64,000 bases of DNA, taken from the NCBI RefSeq assembly GCF_000739435.1, contig NZ_CP009159.1, positions 186,001 to 250,000 of the forward strand, written 5' to 3'. Of this stretch, positions 24,326 to 33,788 are shown piece by piece; the first letter of the stretch is position 1; the number at the start of each line of letters is the position of its first letter. The notes under the pieces were generated by a model. The model was given only the letters and a program-made list of their open reading frames with translations. It was not told where the DNA came from and ran no database searches. Made by a program: the position numbers and the translations under genes. The stretch comes from Actinobacillus suis ATCC 33415. GTDB lineage: Bacteria > Pseudomonadota > Gammaproteobacteria > Enterobacterales > Pasteurellaceae.

Positions 24326-27051
24326 TTTCTTTTATCTAGTTGCTGGTAAATAGAATTTTCAAGATTCTGTTCGACATAAGAACCTGAATTGATCATATGC
24401 CAAAGGCTAAAGATATTCTCTTTATGATGATAATTAAAGTTAATTTTGGCTTTTTCTTGCTGATTAAGCTGCATTTTTAATTTGGCATCTAACGTCATTT
24501 CACCATTCGGCCCAACATTAATCAAGCTACGTAAATCGGTAATTTTCGTATCATTGAGTAAATAGAGTAATAGTCGTTCGGAATAGCCGCTGGTTTGTGA
24601 AATTGCTTTCATTAATTCGGGCTGAATTTTTAAATTCGATTCCACAGCTTGGGTCAGTAAGCCGTCACATACATAACAAGGTTTACCTTCCAACCAAAAC
24701 GGCAAGGTAGCATTGGCTTTGCCTTTGAGCTCAATTTGCTGATATTGCACCAATTCGAGGATACGTTCGAAATTGATATTTGCCAGCTTTAAATAAGCAA
24801 TTTGAGTTTGTGGCAAGGCAAATTGCTCAACACTCAACGCACCATCTAATAAATTCATTGAAAGTTGTTTAAGCATTAACGGTTTTTTACGGCTATAAGG
24901 ATAATGCCCAAACACTTTTACATGAATATTCTCAATCGGTAAACCAATATTCAATTGCCCGATTTTTAAGTCGATAGGCTGCTTCAAACCAAAGTCAAAC
25001 TCGTTGTCCTGTAAGCGGTAGGGCAGGTTAAATTCAATTGCTTTTGCTTCACCGTTCGGCATGGAAAGCGCTGCGTTACGAATGGCAAAATGCCCGCCGG
25101 CAATAATGCCTTTTTCCGCACTGGCACTAAAAGCGGTTTCGCCTCGAACAGTGCCATTGGTGATTAGCCAATGTTGACGAAACGGAATTAACGGTTGGAA
25201 CACTTTTGCCGATTGTTCTTTCCAATATAATCGCCCAATCAGTTCGCTTGCGGTTTTGGTCAGTTTACGGCGGGCGAATAATTGAAGCGGTTTGATTTGT
25301 TCTGCTTGCAGTTCGCCTTTTAGGTTCAAGTTTTCAATTTCACCGTTCACTTGTAATTTTGCGGACGGCGATGGAATTTTCCCGCCGTAATCAAAACTAA
25401 TTTCAGGCGATTGGATTTGAAGTCCGCCGTTAAGTTGCCATTTTTCATAAGCAAATTTAATTGGTTCCAGTAAACGTAATTCAGTTTTAGGAATATACAC
25501 GCCTTTCTGGTGAATTTTGCCTAATTCACCACTTAATTTGTTGAGTTGTACCAAATTTTGGTGCCAATTTCCTTGCCCGCTAACGTTAAGTTTACTGGCT
25601 ATTGTGTGGATATTGGTATCGCCCCAAACTCGCCATTGCCACAAATCTTGTACCGCATTTTTATCCGCAACGTCTTCAAAAAAGTCTAATTGTCCCATTT
25701 TGAAGTTTTTGGCAAAACCGTCTAAATGCAGATTGATATTTTTAAAATCGGGGCTTTCACCTTTGAATACTGCATGTAAGCGACCATTTACACCATGCTT
25801 ATTAATCTGAATACCGGCAAGCGGAAAACGTAATTCATGAATTGCCAGTAATCGTTGTTTCCCGACCAAACGTAAGAGCGATTTTGGCTGAAATTTAAAA
25901 CTCAGATGATCAAATTTACCGCTAAATGCTACCGGTAAAGAACTGTACAGAATGAAATCGTCATATTTCACATTACCGGTGATTTGAAACGGCATATTTA
26001 AACCGTCAGTTTGTAATTCACCGTCACGGCTTTCCAATACAATATTTCCTTTACCGGCATTTTTACTTTGCGATAGCAAGTTAAAACGTAAGTAGGTTTT
26101 AATCGGATAATAATCGCCATTTGCAAAACTGTTCGGCGTGAGTTTGGCATTAATAAAGCCTTGCAGCGGAAAATCTTCCAGCCAATCCCAATAGAATTTG
26201 CCCTGTTTAATTTCAAGGGTTTGTGAATCAAAACGGAATGGGAAGTTTAAGCGGTTTTTCGGGGCAGTTTCAGAAGCGAAAGCCCAATCGCCGACTAACT
26301 GATTTTGTTCATCGGTTTGCCAACTGAGTAGAGAGCTGCCTTCTCGAATTACTTCATTTGCGACGATTTCTTTCGGTAGAATCCAGTGATAATCACCTTC
26401 AAATTGTGATGGAATGGCGAACAAATCTTTCGGATTCACGTGGGCGGAAAACAGTAAATTATGTTTTTCCTGTTCGCTCGGTTGATAGCTTAAATTGCCG
26501 GAAAGCGTTTGATTGGTAAATTCTGCAGTTAATTCGACCGCTTGTTGGCGGATTAAAGCGGTCAATTTTTGCTGAAAAAATGCAAATTTGCTGTAACTCG
26601 GCGTGGTTAGTAATTGCGCTAAACGTGGATGCAAATCATCAGGCAAATTTCTCCAATATAACGCTTTAATTTCCGCTTCACCTTCGGGTAACAAAGCTAG
26701 AATTGGCGTAAGAGAGAACGTAGATGATGAATCATCCGAGGTTGGTAATTGAGTTAAACATTGATAATCAAGAATCGCTTTATCGATTGAGATACTATGC
26801 TGGTTGTGCCAATGTACAGCAAGGTTATCGACTGTAATTAAAGGACAATTTTGATAGGTGAGAGAAAATTTCGCTAAATTTGCATTTTCTAAATTAGCTT
26901 GAATACCGCCGGCGGGCGTTTGAATTTGCCAGCCGTCCGGTAGTAACCAATTGGTTACCGTAGCAAGTTGCTTACCTGAAAGCAGTGTCGCACCGCCGAC
27001 AATCAGCAGTGCAACAAAAGTACCGATAACAAGTAAGCTACGTTTTAGCAT
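24322..27051 (-). CDS. ydbH: YdbH-family intermembrane phospholipid transport protein
   Basis: 909 residues from the ATG at 27051, which overlaps the upstream stop codon (TAATG); a longer frame exists but would add 18 residues before the natural N-terminal anchor MLKRSLLVIGTFVALLIVGGA. The rest is long beta-rich repeats of the AsmA/TamB type, bridging the periplasm; WLEGKPCYVCDGLLTQAVESN and SYVEQNLENSIYQQL near the C-terminus are family-like. YdbH, TamB and YhdP are redundant phospholipid carriers in E. coli. Two or three uptake sequences lie inside the gene near 26535-26565, so local residues there (TALIRQQAVELTAE) partly reflect that motif. Confidence 0.88.
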   Translation of the reverse strand: MLKRSLLVIGTFVALLIVGGATLLSGKQLATVTNWLLPDGWQIQTPAGGIQANLENANLAKFSLTYQNCPLITVDNLAVHWHNQHSISIDKAILDYQCLTQLPTSDDSSSTFSLTPILALLPEGEAEIKALYWRNLPDDLHPRLAQLLTTPSYSKFAFFQQKLTALIRQQAVELTAEFTNQTLSGNLSYQPSEQEKHNLLFSAHVNPKDLFAIPSQFEGDYHWILPKEIVANEVIREGSSLLSWQTDEQNQLVGDWAFASETAPKNRLNFPFRFDSQTLEIKQGKFYWDWLEDFPLQGFINAKLTPNSFANGDYYPIKTYLRFNLLSQSKNAGKGNIVLESRDGELQTDGLNMPFQITGNVKYDDFILYSSLPVAFSGKFDHLSFKFQPKSLLRLVGKQRLLAIHELRFPLAGIQINKHGVNGRLHAVFKGESPDFKNINLHLDGFAKNFKMGQLDFFEDVADKNAVQDLWQWRVWGDTNIHTIASKLNVSGQGNWHQNLVQLNKLSGELGKIHQKGVYIPKTELRLLEPIKFAYEKWQLNGGLQIQSPEISFDYGGKIPSPSAKLQVNGEIENLNLKGELQAEQIKPLQLFARRKLTKTASELIGRLYWKEQSAKVFQPLIPFRQHWLITNGTVRGETAFSASAEKGIIAGGHFAIRNAALSMPNGEAKAIEFNLPYRLQDNEFDFGLKQPIDLKIGQLNIGLPIENIHVKVFGHYPYSRKKPLMLKQLSMNLLDGALSVEQFALPQTQIAYLKLANINFERILELVQYQQIELKGKANATLPFWLEGKPCYVCDGLLTQAVESNLKIQPELMKAISQTSGYSERLLLYLLNDTKITDLRSLINVGPNGEMTLDAKLKMQLNQQEKAKINFNYHHKENIFSLWHMINSGSYVEQNLENSIYQQLDKRK

Positions 27052-27875
27052 TAGATCATATTGGTAAATGGATAGAACATCGCTAATAAGGTAGCTAATG
27101 TCCATCCGAATGGGTTTTTAATTTGTTTTTCGCCTTTGCCGAGTAATAACCAAGCGAGTAAAGCGAAAATCACAAATTGCACGAGAAAATAAACTACATA
27201 GGGCAATAACGACATATCCGGCATAATTTGCAATTGTTGGTACAGTACGAATGCACTCCATAAATAATTTAGTACTAAAACGATTAGCGCAAGCTGTACT
27301 AATAATTTAAAGAAAACATCAAGACGGCTTTTTGCCAACATCAAATACCAACCGGCAAGTAAAATACCGAATAACAGTTGGGCAAAATTATTGGCGCGCA
27401 CACCGTTAAATAAAGAGGGAAGTTCAACCCAATAAATCGCTAAATACTGAATCATTCCCACCGCAAGAATACCGAAAGCGCAGTAAATTAAGGTGTTCAT
27501 CGGTTTTTCATGTGCGTTAAATAACCAATAAAAAATACCGAGCATCAATGATGCCACCCCGGCAAGAGCCATCGGATTATGTTTTGGTGTGAAGCCGATT
27601 GAATAAACGAAATTGCCAAGTGCAAATACGATGAAGAATTTTAGTACGAATAACAATCTACCCGTTTGCCCCGGGCAAATTTCTCCTTTCCATAACACAA
27701 AAAATGCAATGAGATTTGCAACGAAAAAGGCGAGTAAATACGGCGAGATAAAAATCGCATTTTGTGGTGCAAAATAGTGATTAAGTAACATTTGTACAAA
27801 CAGCATTAGTACCATTGGTAGTAGTGCGTGTGTGGCAATATCATATTTTTTTTCAGAATCGTGATTGTGCGACAT
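27051..27875 (-). CDS. Polytopic membrane protein of unknown function
   Basis: 274 residues with about eight predicted membrane helices and a short cytoplasmic His/Asp/Glu-rich N-terminus MSHNHDSEKKYD. The helix-dense sequence has few charged loops; no catalytic or transport motif is recognised. Its TAA stop overlaps the ydbH ATG by one base, so it is the first gene of a ydbH-ynbE unit and may be functionally linked to lipid transport, which is inference from coupling only. Divergent from gloA. Confidence 0.75.
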   Translation of the reverse strand: MSHNHDSEKKYDIATHALLPMVLMLFVQMLLNHYFAPQNAIFISPYLLAFFVANLIAFFVLWKGEICPGQTGRLLFVLKFFIVFALGNFVYSIGFTPKHNPMALAGVASLMLGIFYWLFNAHEKPMNTLIYCAFGILAVGMIQYLAIYWVELPSLFNGVRANNFAQLLFGILLAGWYLMLAKSRLDVFFKLLVQLALIVLVLNYLWSAFVLYQQLQIMPDMSLLPYVVYFLVQFVIFALLAWLLLGKGEKQIKNPFGWTLATLLAMFYPFTNMI

Positions 27876-27972
27876 AACTTAAAATTGATAGATAAGTAAA
27901 ATTGAAAAATGATTTTAGCGTGAAATTATGCCATAATATATGTAGTTTTTTAACTTAAATAAGGAATGAACT

Positions 27973-28380
27973 ATGCGAATTTTACATACCATGTTACGCG
28001 TAGGCGATTTGGAGCGTTCGATTAAATTCTATACCGAAGTATTAGGTATGCGCTTACTTCGTACTAGCGAAAACCCTGAATATAAATATTCATTAGCATT
28101 TTTAGGCTATGCGGACGAAAGCGAAAGTGCGGTTATTGAATTAACTTATAACTGGGGCGTAGAAAGCTATGAATTAGGTACGGCGTACGGTCATATTGCA
28201 TTAGGTGTTGACGATATTTATGCAACGATTGAAAGCGTGCGTGCGGCAGGCGGTAAAATTACGCGTGAGCCGGGCCCGGTATTAGGTGGTAAAACAGTAA
28301 TTGCTTTTGCCGAAGATCCGGATGGTTATAAAATTGAGTTTATTGAAAATAAAAATGCACAGGCTGCATTAGGTAATTAA
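27973..28380 (+). CDS. gloA: Lactoylglutathione lyase (glyoxalase I)
   Basis: 135 residues, as in E. coli GloA. It converts the methylglyoxal-glutathione hemithioacetal to S-lactoylglutathione. Metal ligands are visible: His5 in [15 protein letters not shown], Glu56 in [10 protein letters not shown], His74 in [10 protein letters not shown] and Glu122 in YKIEFIE. ATG has AAGGAATG upstream. The gloA-rnt order is shared with E. coli. Confidence 0.98.
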   Translation: MRILHTMLRVGDLERSIKFYTEVLGMRLLRTSENPEYKYSLAFLGYADESESAVIELTYNWGVESYELGTAYGHIALGVDDIYATIESVRAAGGKITREPGPVLGGKTVIAFAEDPDGYKIEFIENKNAQAALGN

Positions 28381-28419
28381 TTTTATTTGCTATAAATAGC
28401 CTCCGGCTATTCGTAGTGC

Positions 28420-28473
28420 AAGCGGTCAAATTTTGAGAGATATTTGCAAATTCTCTTTAAAATCCGACCGCTT
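28420..28473. terminator. Paired uptake-sequence hairpin between gloA and rnt
   Basis: AAGCGGTCAAATTTTGAGAGA pairs imperfectly with TCTCTTTAAAATCCGACCGCTT, followed by TTTCTTT. A small AATAGCC/GGCTATT hairpin lies just upstream at 28395-28411. Confidence 0.7.
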
Positions 28474-28514
28474 TTTCTTTAAGTAGGTGTAAAACCACCT
28501 GTAATGAATAGACA

Positions 28515-29171
28515 ATGACAGAACAAGTAACAGACTATAATTTATTAAAAAATCGTTTTCGTGGTTATTTACCGGTAATTATTGATGTGGAAACCGCCGG
28601 ATTGAATGCACAAACAGACGCTTTGTTGGAACTGGCAGCCATCACGGTAAAAATGGATGAGAACGGCTATTTAGTGCCGGATCAAAAATGCCATTTTCAT
28701 ATTCAGCCGTTTGAAGGGGCGAATATCAATCCCGATTCGCTTAAATTTAACGGCATTGATATTGATAACCCATTGCGTGGAGCAGTACCGGAAAATATTG
28801 CGATTCCTGAAATGTTTAAAATGGTACGCCGTGCAATGAAAGATCAGGGGTGTCAGCGAGCAGTGATTGTGGCGCATAACGCCACCTTTGATCAGGCATT
28901 TGTGCAAGCGGCGGTTAAACGTATCAATGCGAAGCGTGATCCGTTTCATCCATTTGCAATGTTTGATACCGCAACACTTGCCGGTTTTATGTATGGGCAA
29001 ACCGTATTAGTAAAGGCTTGCCAAATGGCAAAAATTTCGTTTGATGGTAAACAGGCGCATTCAGCCTTGTATGATACGGAAAAAACTACAGAGTTATTCT
29101 GCGCAATGGTGAATCGTTTAAAAGATCTTGGCGGCTTTCCGCTCGTGAGTGATAGCGAATCAGACGTATAA
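28515..29171 (+). CDS. rnt: Ribonuclease T
   Basis: 218 residues. RNase T is a 3'-5' exonuclease that matures tRNA and other small RNA ends. The DEDDh motifs are present: Asp and Glu in [12 protein letters not shown], Asp in [10 protein letters not shown], His and Asp in [15 protein letters not shown]. The distance to gloA and shared direction fit the conserved gloA-rnt pair. Confidence 0.97.
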   Translation: MTEQVTDYNLLKNRFRGYLPVIIDVETAGLNAQTDALLELAAITVKMDENGYLVPDQKCHFHIQPFEGANINPDSLKFNGIDIDNPLRGAVPENIAIPEMFKMVRRAMKDQGCQRAVIVAHNATFDQAFVQAAVKRINAKRDPFHPFAMFDTATLAGFMYGQTVLVKACQMAKISFDGKQAHSALYDTEKTTELFCAMVNRLKDLGGFPLVSDSESDV

Positions 29172-29184
29172 TACGAGTAAAAAT

Positions 29185-29238
29185 AAGCGGTCTATTTTCC
29201 TTATTTCTTTGCAAAAAAGTTGGGAAAATAGACCGCTT
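29185..29238. terminator. Paired uptake-sequence hairpin between rnt and the Nramp-like gene
   Basis: AAGCGGTCTATTTTCC and GGGAAAATAGACCGCTT face each other across a 20-base loop, between convergent genes. Confidence 0.8.
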
Positions 29239-29260
29239 GTGTATTTCCAGCGCTTAGAAT

Positions 29261-30538
29261 TTAAGCCAACATACCCAATTCATAAGCGATAAAGAGTAGG
29301 GTGAATGCTGAAAGATAGATTAAGCCTGCAATGGATAACCAAAATAATCCGCCTTTCACTTTATTTTCTCCTTTTAATACAAGTGATAGATTTAATGCAG
29401 CAAAGATTGGCGTTGAAACGAATGAACAAATCATTGCGAAAGAAAGCATTTTTGCCACATCACTCATAAATACCGAAATAATCAGAACTCCGATAGCAGC
29501 GGTGATTGTCATCCAAATACTTAAACTTGCCGCAGAGCTTTCTTTTTTGTTTAGCAATAAACGTAACGCTTCATTATTAGCTCGTGAATAACCGTCAATT
29601 ACGGTAATGGTTGTGCCAAACATACACATAAAAGCAATGAAAGCGATCAATAATTTAGACCAATCACCGATAGCGAATGCATACATTTTAATTAATTGTG
29701 CAATATATTTTACACCCGCTTGTTCAACCGTTTCGCCCGAACCATATTGGACTAATGCGCCTAACGCTAAGAATACTAAGGCGAGAATTGCAGTACCGAT
29801 AAAACCGACATTGAAATCAAAAATACCGTCTTCATAGTTCACTTTATTTAAACGGCGTTTTGCCACGACCCACATTGAGTTGATCGCAGAAATCTCAATC
29901 GGTGCCGGCATCCAGCCCATTAATGCCACAATAAAACCGAGTGAAGCTAGATTCCAAGGGCTAGGCTCAATAAAATCAGGTGCGATTTGTACACCACCTT
30001 TTGATGCCGCCACAATTACCGCCGTCACCGTGGAAACGGTTAGTGCAATCATAATCCATTTAGACAGTGAATCTAGAAAACGATATTTACCTAATAATAA
30101 AATGCCCCAAGTGATAGCAATAATAATTGTACTGGCAAGCGGAATACTCAGATCGAACTGTACACCAATGGCAGAGAATAAGAATTTTAAAATTGCTGCA
30201 GTAACGATACCTACTGCTGCCGTATTGATCATTGCTGCAATCACATTCAAGACAAAGAAAATCCATAAATAGATTTTGCCTTTTTCTTGATAGCCTTCTA
30301 ATAAAGTTTTATTCGTGCTTAGCGTATATTGCACGCCAAAGCGGAAGAACGGATATTTAAATAAATTCGCTAAAATAATAATTAACGCTAATTGCCAACC
30401 ATAAATCGCACCTGCTTGGGTTGAAGCAACAATATGCGAACCGCCTACTGCAGCAGATGCCATTAAAATCCCCGGTCCTATTGCTTTTAGTTTTGATTGC
30501 CAGTTTGAAACAGGTTCTAGTTGTTGTGTTTGTGTCAT
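29261..30538 (-). CDS. Divergent Nramp-superfamily transporter
   Basis: 425 residues with about eleven membrane helices. The first helix reads AIGPGILMASAAVGGSHIVASTQAGAIYGWQ in line with MntH, but where MntH has the metal-binding DPGN this protein has GGSH (residues 32-35). In the sixth helix MntH has MPH; here it is MPAP. The metal-coordinating Asp and Asn are therefore missing, and the substrate is probably not handled as in MntH. It may carry Mg, a different metal or an organic ion; I cannot say. Divergent from the MFS transporter gene, with an 18-base perfect palindrome between them. Confidence 0.8.
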   Translation of the reverse strand: MTQTQQLEPVSNWQSKLKAIGPGILMASAAVGGSHIVASTQAGAIYGWQLALIIILANLFKYPFFRFGVQYTLSTNKTLLEGYQEKGKIYLWIFFVLNVIAAMINTAAVGIVTAAILKFLFSAIGVQFDLSIPLASTIIIAITWGILLLGKYRFLDSLSKWIMIALTVSTVTAVIVAASKGGVQIAPDFIEPSPWNLASLGFIVALMGWMPAPIEISAINSMWVVAKRRLNKVNYEDGIFDFNVGFIGTAILALVFLALGALVQYGSGETVEQAGVKYIAQLIKMYAFAIGDWSKLLIAFIAFMCMFGTTITVIDGYSRANNEALRLLLNKKESSAASLSIWMTITAAIGVLIISVFMSDVAKMLSFAMICSFVSTPIFAALNLSLVLKGENKVKGGLFWLSIAGLIYLSAFTLLFIAYELGMLA

Positions 30539-30671
30539 GTTTTCTTTCCCTTTATTGTAAAAAATTTAATACGGTTTAAGCCATTGTATGCCTAAATTCT
30601 TAAGAGAAACAATCGCTTTTTTGTGATTGTTTAATTTTGTAAAAAAAATGATAAAAATTTTGTAAGCTGAA

Positions 30672-30689
30672 ATGCTTTAGCTAAAGCAT
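30672..30689. promoter_or_regulatory. 18-base perfect palindrome in a divergent promoter region
   Basis: ATGCTTTAGCTAAAGCAT lies in the 318-base gap between the Nramp-like gene and the MFS transporter gene. It looks like an operator for a dimeric regulator; which one is unknown. The rest of the gap is AT-rich with no gene visible. Confidence 0.45.
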
Positions 30690-30856
30690 AATTATATAAG
30701 CTTTATATGGAATTGGTTTATTATGCTAAATTTTGTTGATTTACTAGTTTTTTATAAATTTAAGTTAATTTTGATTGATTGCTGAGTTATTGCTCTAGCT
30801 TATTGAAACTGCTAGGATTCTTGCCGTTTTATAACAATTAAATGAGATTTATATTT

Positions 30857-32182
30857 ATGTCTAACACAGCACAAAATTTAAGGAATGATCCTAAAAAAGT
30901 TGCGATTGCTTCAATGGTGGGAACAGCAATCGAATTCTTTGATTACTATATTTATGCCGCTGCTGCGGTATTAGTTTTTAATACGCAATTTTTCAAAAGC
31001 GGTGATCCGGTTTCGGATGAGTTACTTTCTCTTTCCACTTTAGCACTCGCTTTTTTTGCTCGTCCTATCGGCTCGGCGCTTTTTGGTCACTTTGGTGACA
31101 AAATCGGTCGTAAGAAGACGTTAGTCGCTTCATTGCTATTAATGGGCGGTTCAACCGTTTGTATCGGCTTATTACCGACTTATGCGGATATTGGTATTTG
31201 GGCAACCGTGTTACTTTGTTTATGTCGTGTCGGACAAGGTTTAGGTCTTGGCGGCGAATGGGGGGGGGCGGCATTAGTAGCAACCGAAAATGCGCCGGAC
31301 GGCAAACGTGCTTGGTACGGTACTTTCCCACAATTAGGTGCACCAATCGGTTTATTTCTAGCAAATGGTGCATTCTTCCTTGTCAGTTATATCTGGGGTA
31401 AAGAAGGGCTCGTTGAATGGGCGTGGCGTATTCCGTTTATTTCATCAGTCGTGTTAGTTATGGTGGGATTATGGGTGCGTTTAACCTTACACGAAAGCCA
31501 CGTATTCCGTGAAGCGGAAGAAAAAGGTAAAACCCAAAAAGCGCCGGTAAGCGCCGTGTTTAAACACCATATGAAACCGCTTATTTTAGGGACTTTTATT
31601 ATGACGGCAACTTATGTGTTGTTCTACATTATGACCGCCTTTGCGCAAGTTTATTCAAGAACGCCGGCAAAACTTTCTGAAGCCGGTCACCCGATGGGAC
31701 TCGGTATTGAGCCAAATACCTTTACCGGTTTATTACTATTAAGTGCGATCGTTTTTGGTGCGTTTACTAGTATTTCAGGTCTTTTAGCTGATAAAGTCGG
31801 TCGCCGTAAGTTTCTGTTATGGGTAACCTTTGCGATGGGTATTTTCGGTTTAGCAATGCCGTTATTCCTTTCAAATGGCACTCCGTATTCTGTATTTGCT
31901 TTCCTTGTCGTGGGTATGGCGTTAATGGGCTTTACTTTCGGCCCAATGGCGGCATTATTGCCGGAGCTGTTCCCAACCGAAGTTCGTTATTCAGGTGCAT
32001 CACTCGCTTACAACTTCGCCTCAATTGTTGGTGCAACCGTCGCAGCGACATTTGCCATTAAAATCAACGCAGCCTACGGCATTTTAGGCGTAGGGATCTA
32101 CCTTGCGGCAAATGCAGTCTTAACCTTAATTGCATTATTTATGTCAAAAGAAACCAAAGACCTAGATTTAACCAAAGCGTAA
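30857..32182 (+). CDS. MFS transporter of the metabolite:H+ symporter (MHS) family
   Basis: 441 residues from the ATG giving MSNTAQNLRNDPKKVAIASMVGTAIEFFDYY; an ATG five codons earlier lacks a ribosome binding site. Twelve membrane helices. The MHS/ShiA-ProP signature IEFFDYYIY follows the first basic stretch, and GHFGDKIGRKKTL plus DKVGRRKFLLW are the two MFS loop motifs between helices 2-3 and 8-9. Relatives carry dicarboxylates, shikimate, betaine or alpha-ketoglutarate; the substrate cannot be read from sequence. Confidence 0.88.
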   Translation: MSNTAQNLRNDPKKVAIASMVGTAIEFFDYYIYAAAAVLVFNTQFFKSGDPVSDELLSLSTLALAFFARPIGSALFGHFGDKIGRKKTLVASLLLMGGSTVCIGLLPTYADIGIWATVLLCLCRVGQGLGLGGEWGGAALVATENAPDGKRAWYGTFPQLGAPIGLFLANGAFFLVSYIWGKEGLVEWAWRIPFISSVVLVMVGLWVRLTLHESHVFREAEEKGKTQKAPVSAVFKHHMKPLILGTFIMTATYVLFYIMTAFAQVYSRTPAKLSEAGHPMGLGIEPNTFTGLLLLSAIVFGAFTSISGLLADKVGRRKFLLWVTFAMGIFGLAMPLFLSNGTPYSVFAFLVVGMALMGFTFGPMAALLPELFPTEVRYSGASLAYNFASIVGATVAATFAIKINAAYGILGVGIYLAANAVLTLIALFMSKETKDLDLTKA

Positions 32183-32198
32183 ATTGATTTAAGGTGGT

Positions 32199-32227
32199 AA
32201 AAAAGGCTCCGATATGGAGCCTTTTTT
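32199..32227 (+). terminator. Terminator after the MFS gene
   Basis: AAAAAAGGCTCC and GGAGCCTTTTTT form a 12 bp stem with a GATAT loop, followed by G and more T. Confidence 0.92.
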
Positions 32228-32243
32228 GTTTTACATATAAATA

Positions 32244-32300
32244 ACAAGCGGTCAAATTCCCTAAAATTTTGCAAAAAATCTGAAGAATTTGACCGCTTGT
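32244..32300. terminator. Paired uptake-sequence hairpin
   Basis: ACAAGCGGTCAAATT and AATTTGACCGCTTGT form a perfect 15 bp stem around 27 bases. Third terminator-type structure in one short convergent gap. Confidence 0.75.
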
Positions 32301-32306
32301 AATAAG

Positions 32307-32335
32307 AAAAAAGTGCGTATTAAACGCACTTTTTT
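32307..32335. terminator. Bidirectional terminator, fabB side
   Basis: AAAAAAGTGCGT and ACGCACTTTTTT form a 12 bp stem with an ATTAA loop; T-runs in both directions. Confidence 0.88.
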
Positions 32336-32354
32336 ACTTTATATGGGTTGGTGA

Positions 32355-33572
32355 TTAGCCGTTGTATTTTTGGAATACTAAGCAAGCATTCGTACCACCA
32401 AAACCGAAGCTGTTAGACATTACCGTTGTTAATGCTTTGTCTTGACGCTCTGTTACGATATTTAAGCCTTCTGCTTGTTCGTCTAATGTTTCGATGTTAA
32501 TGCTTGGTGCGATAAAGCCGTTATCTAACATTAATAATGAGTAGATTGCTTCGTGTGCGCCAGCTGCACCTAAAGAGTGACCGGTCATTGATTTTGTTGA
32601 TGAAATCGCCGGGCTCTTATCTCCGAATACATTTTTGATTGCGCCTAATTCTTTCACATCACCAACTGGTGTAGAAGTACCGTGTACGTTAATGTATTCC
32701 ACTTCACTGTTTACTGTTGCTAACGCTTGTTTCATACAACGTTCCGCGCCTTCACCGCTTGGCGCAACCATATCATAACCGTCTGAAGTTGCACCGTAGC
32801 CTACGATTTCAGCGTAGATTTTTGCACCACGAGCAAGTGCGTGTTCTAATTCTTCAACCACAACAACCGCACCGCCGCCTGCGATAACGAAACCATCACG
32901 GTTTGCGTCATAAGCACGACTTGCTTTAGTCGGGTTATCGTTATATTTGGTTGAAACTGCACCCATCGCATCGAATTCGGTTGCACATTCCCAAGAAAGT
33001 TCTTCCGCACCGCCGGCAAACACAACATCTTGTTTACCTAATTGGATTAATTCCATTGCGTGACCGATACAGTGAGCTGAAGTTGCACATGCAGAACTGA
33101 TTGAGTAGTTAACACCACGGATTTTGTATGGTGTTGCTAAACACGCAGATACACTTGATGCCATTGTTTTAGTTACCGCATAAGGACCAACTGCTTTCAC
33201 ACCACGTGGGCCACGTACTGCATCACAAGCCACTAATTGGCTGTGTGCTGAACCAGTACCCGCACCGATTACTAAACCGGTACGATCGTTTGATACTTGA
33301 TCTTCAGTTAAACCTGAATCTTCGATCGCTTCTTTCATTGAAAGATAAGCATAAGCAGCTGCATCACCCATAAAACGGTAAATTTTACGGTCAATTAACT
33401 CTGCTGGATTTAATTTGATTGTTCCGGCAACTTGGCTACGCATACCTACTTCAGCAAATTCAGGAACGAATTCAATGCCGGATTTACCTTCTTTTAATGA
33501 GGCTAAAACTTCTTCTTTATTGTTACCGATACTAGAAATAACGCCTAAACCAGTGATAACGACTCTTTTCAT
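32355..33572 (-). CDS. fabB: 3-oxoacyl-ACP synthase I (KAS I)
   Basis: 405 residues. FabB elongates acyl-ACP and is needed for unsaturated fatty acid synthesis. The Cys-His-His triad is seen: Cys in [12 protein letters not shown] near residue 163, His in [12 protein letters not shown] near 298 and His in [15 protein letters not shown] near 333. The start [18 protein letters not shown] and lack of a KAS II-type insertion favour FabB over FabF. Upstream DNA has FadR-like and FabR-like sites. Confidence 0.96.
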   Translation of the reverse strand: MKRVVITGLGVISSIGNNKEEVLASLKEGKSGIEFVPEFAEVGMRSQVAGTIKLNPAELIDRKIYRFMGDAAAYAYLSMKEAIEDSGLTEDQVSNDRTGLVIGAGTGSAHSQLVACDAVRGPRGVKAVGPYAVTKTMASSVSACLATPYKIRGVNYSISSACATSAHCIGHAMELIQLGKQDVVFAGGAEELSWECATEFDAMGAVSTKYNDNPTKASRAYDANRDGFVIAGGGAVVVVEELEHALARGAKIYAEIVGYGATSDGYDMVAPSGEGAERCMKQALATVNSEVEYINVHGTSTPVGDVKELGAIKNVFGDKSPAISSTKSMTGHSLGAAGAHEAIYSLLMLDNGFIAPSINIETLDEQAEGLNIVTERQDKALTTVMSNSFGFGGTNACLVFQKYNG

Positions 33573-33615
33573 TTTGTTTCCTTCATCATAATTGATTTCG
33601 TAAGATATTAGATTG

Positions 33616-33633
33616 AGCTTACACTTGTTCGCT
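33616..33633 (-). promoter_or_regulatory. FabR-like palindromic site before fabB
   Basis: AGCTTACACTTGTTCGCT on the plus strand has the AGC-TACA-TGT-GCT layout of FabR operators known from enterobacterial fabA and fabB. It is 44 bases before the fabB start. Confidence 0.5.
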
Positions 33634-33675
33634 AAAGTAAGCTACTAAAACTTGTCTATTTTACATGATTTTAGG

Positions 33676-33688
33676 ACTGGTCTGAACT
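33676..33688 (-). promoter_or_regulatory. FadR-like site before fabB
   Basis: ACTGGTCTGAACT on the plus strand matches the FadR operator core TGGTCNGA and flanking ACT, with one change in the right half. It lies upstream of the FabR-like site as seen from fabB, where FadR would act as an activator. Confidence 0.55.
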
Positions 33689-33788
33689 CTTTTCGCGAAA
33701 GATAGCGGTCTGATCCGAGCTGTTTTTTGCAAATTTTTGCGAGATGTCAAAAGTAACAAGGCAACTGACTTTACTTTTTTGAGCAAAA

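Noticed and set aside
31261-31267. Run of seven or more G in the MFS gene as a phase-variation tract
   Set aside because: It is a single G-run of moderate length in a conserved GGEWGGAAL motif; no evidence of frame switching.
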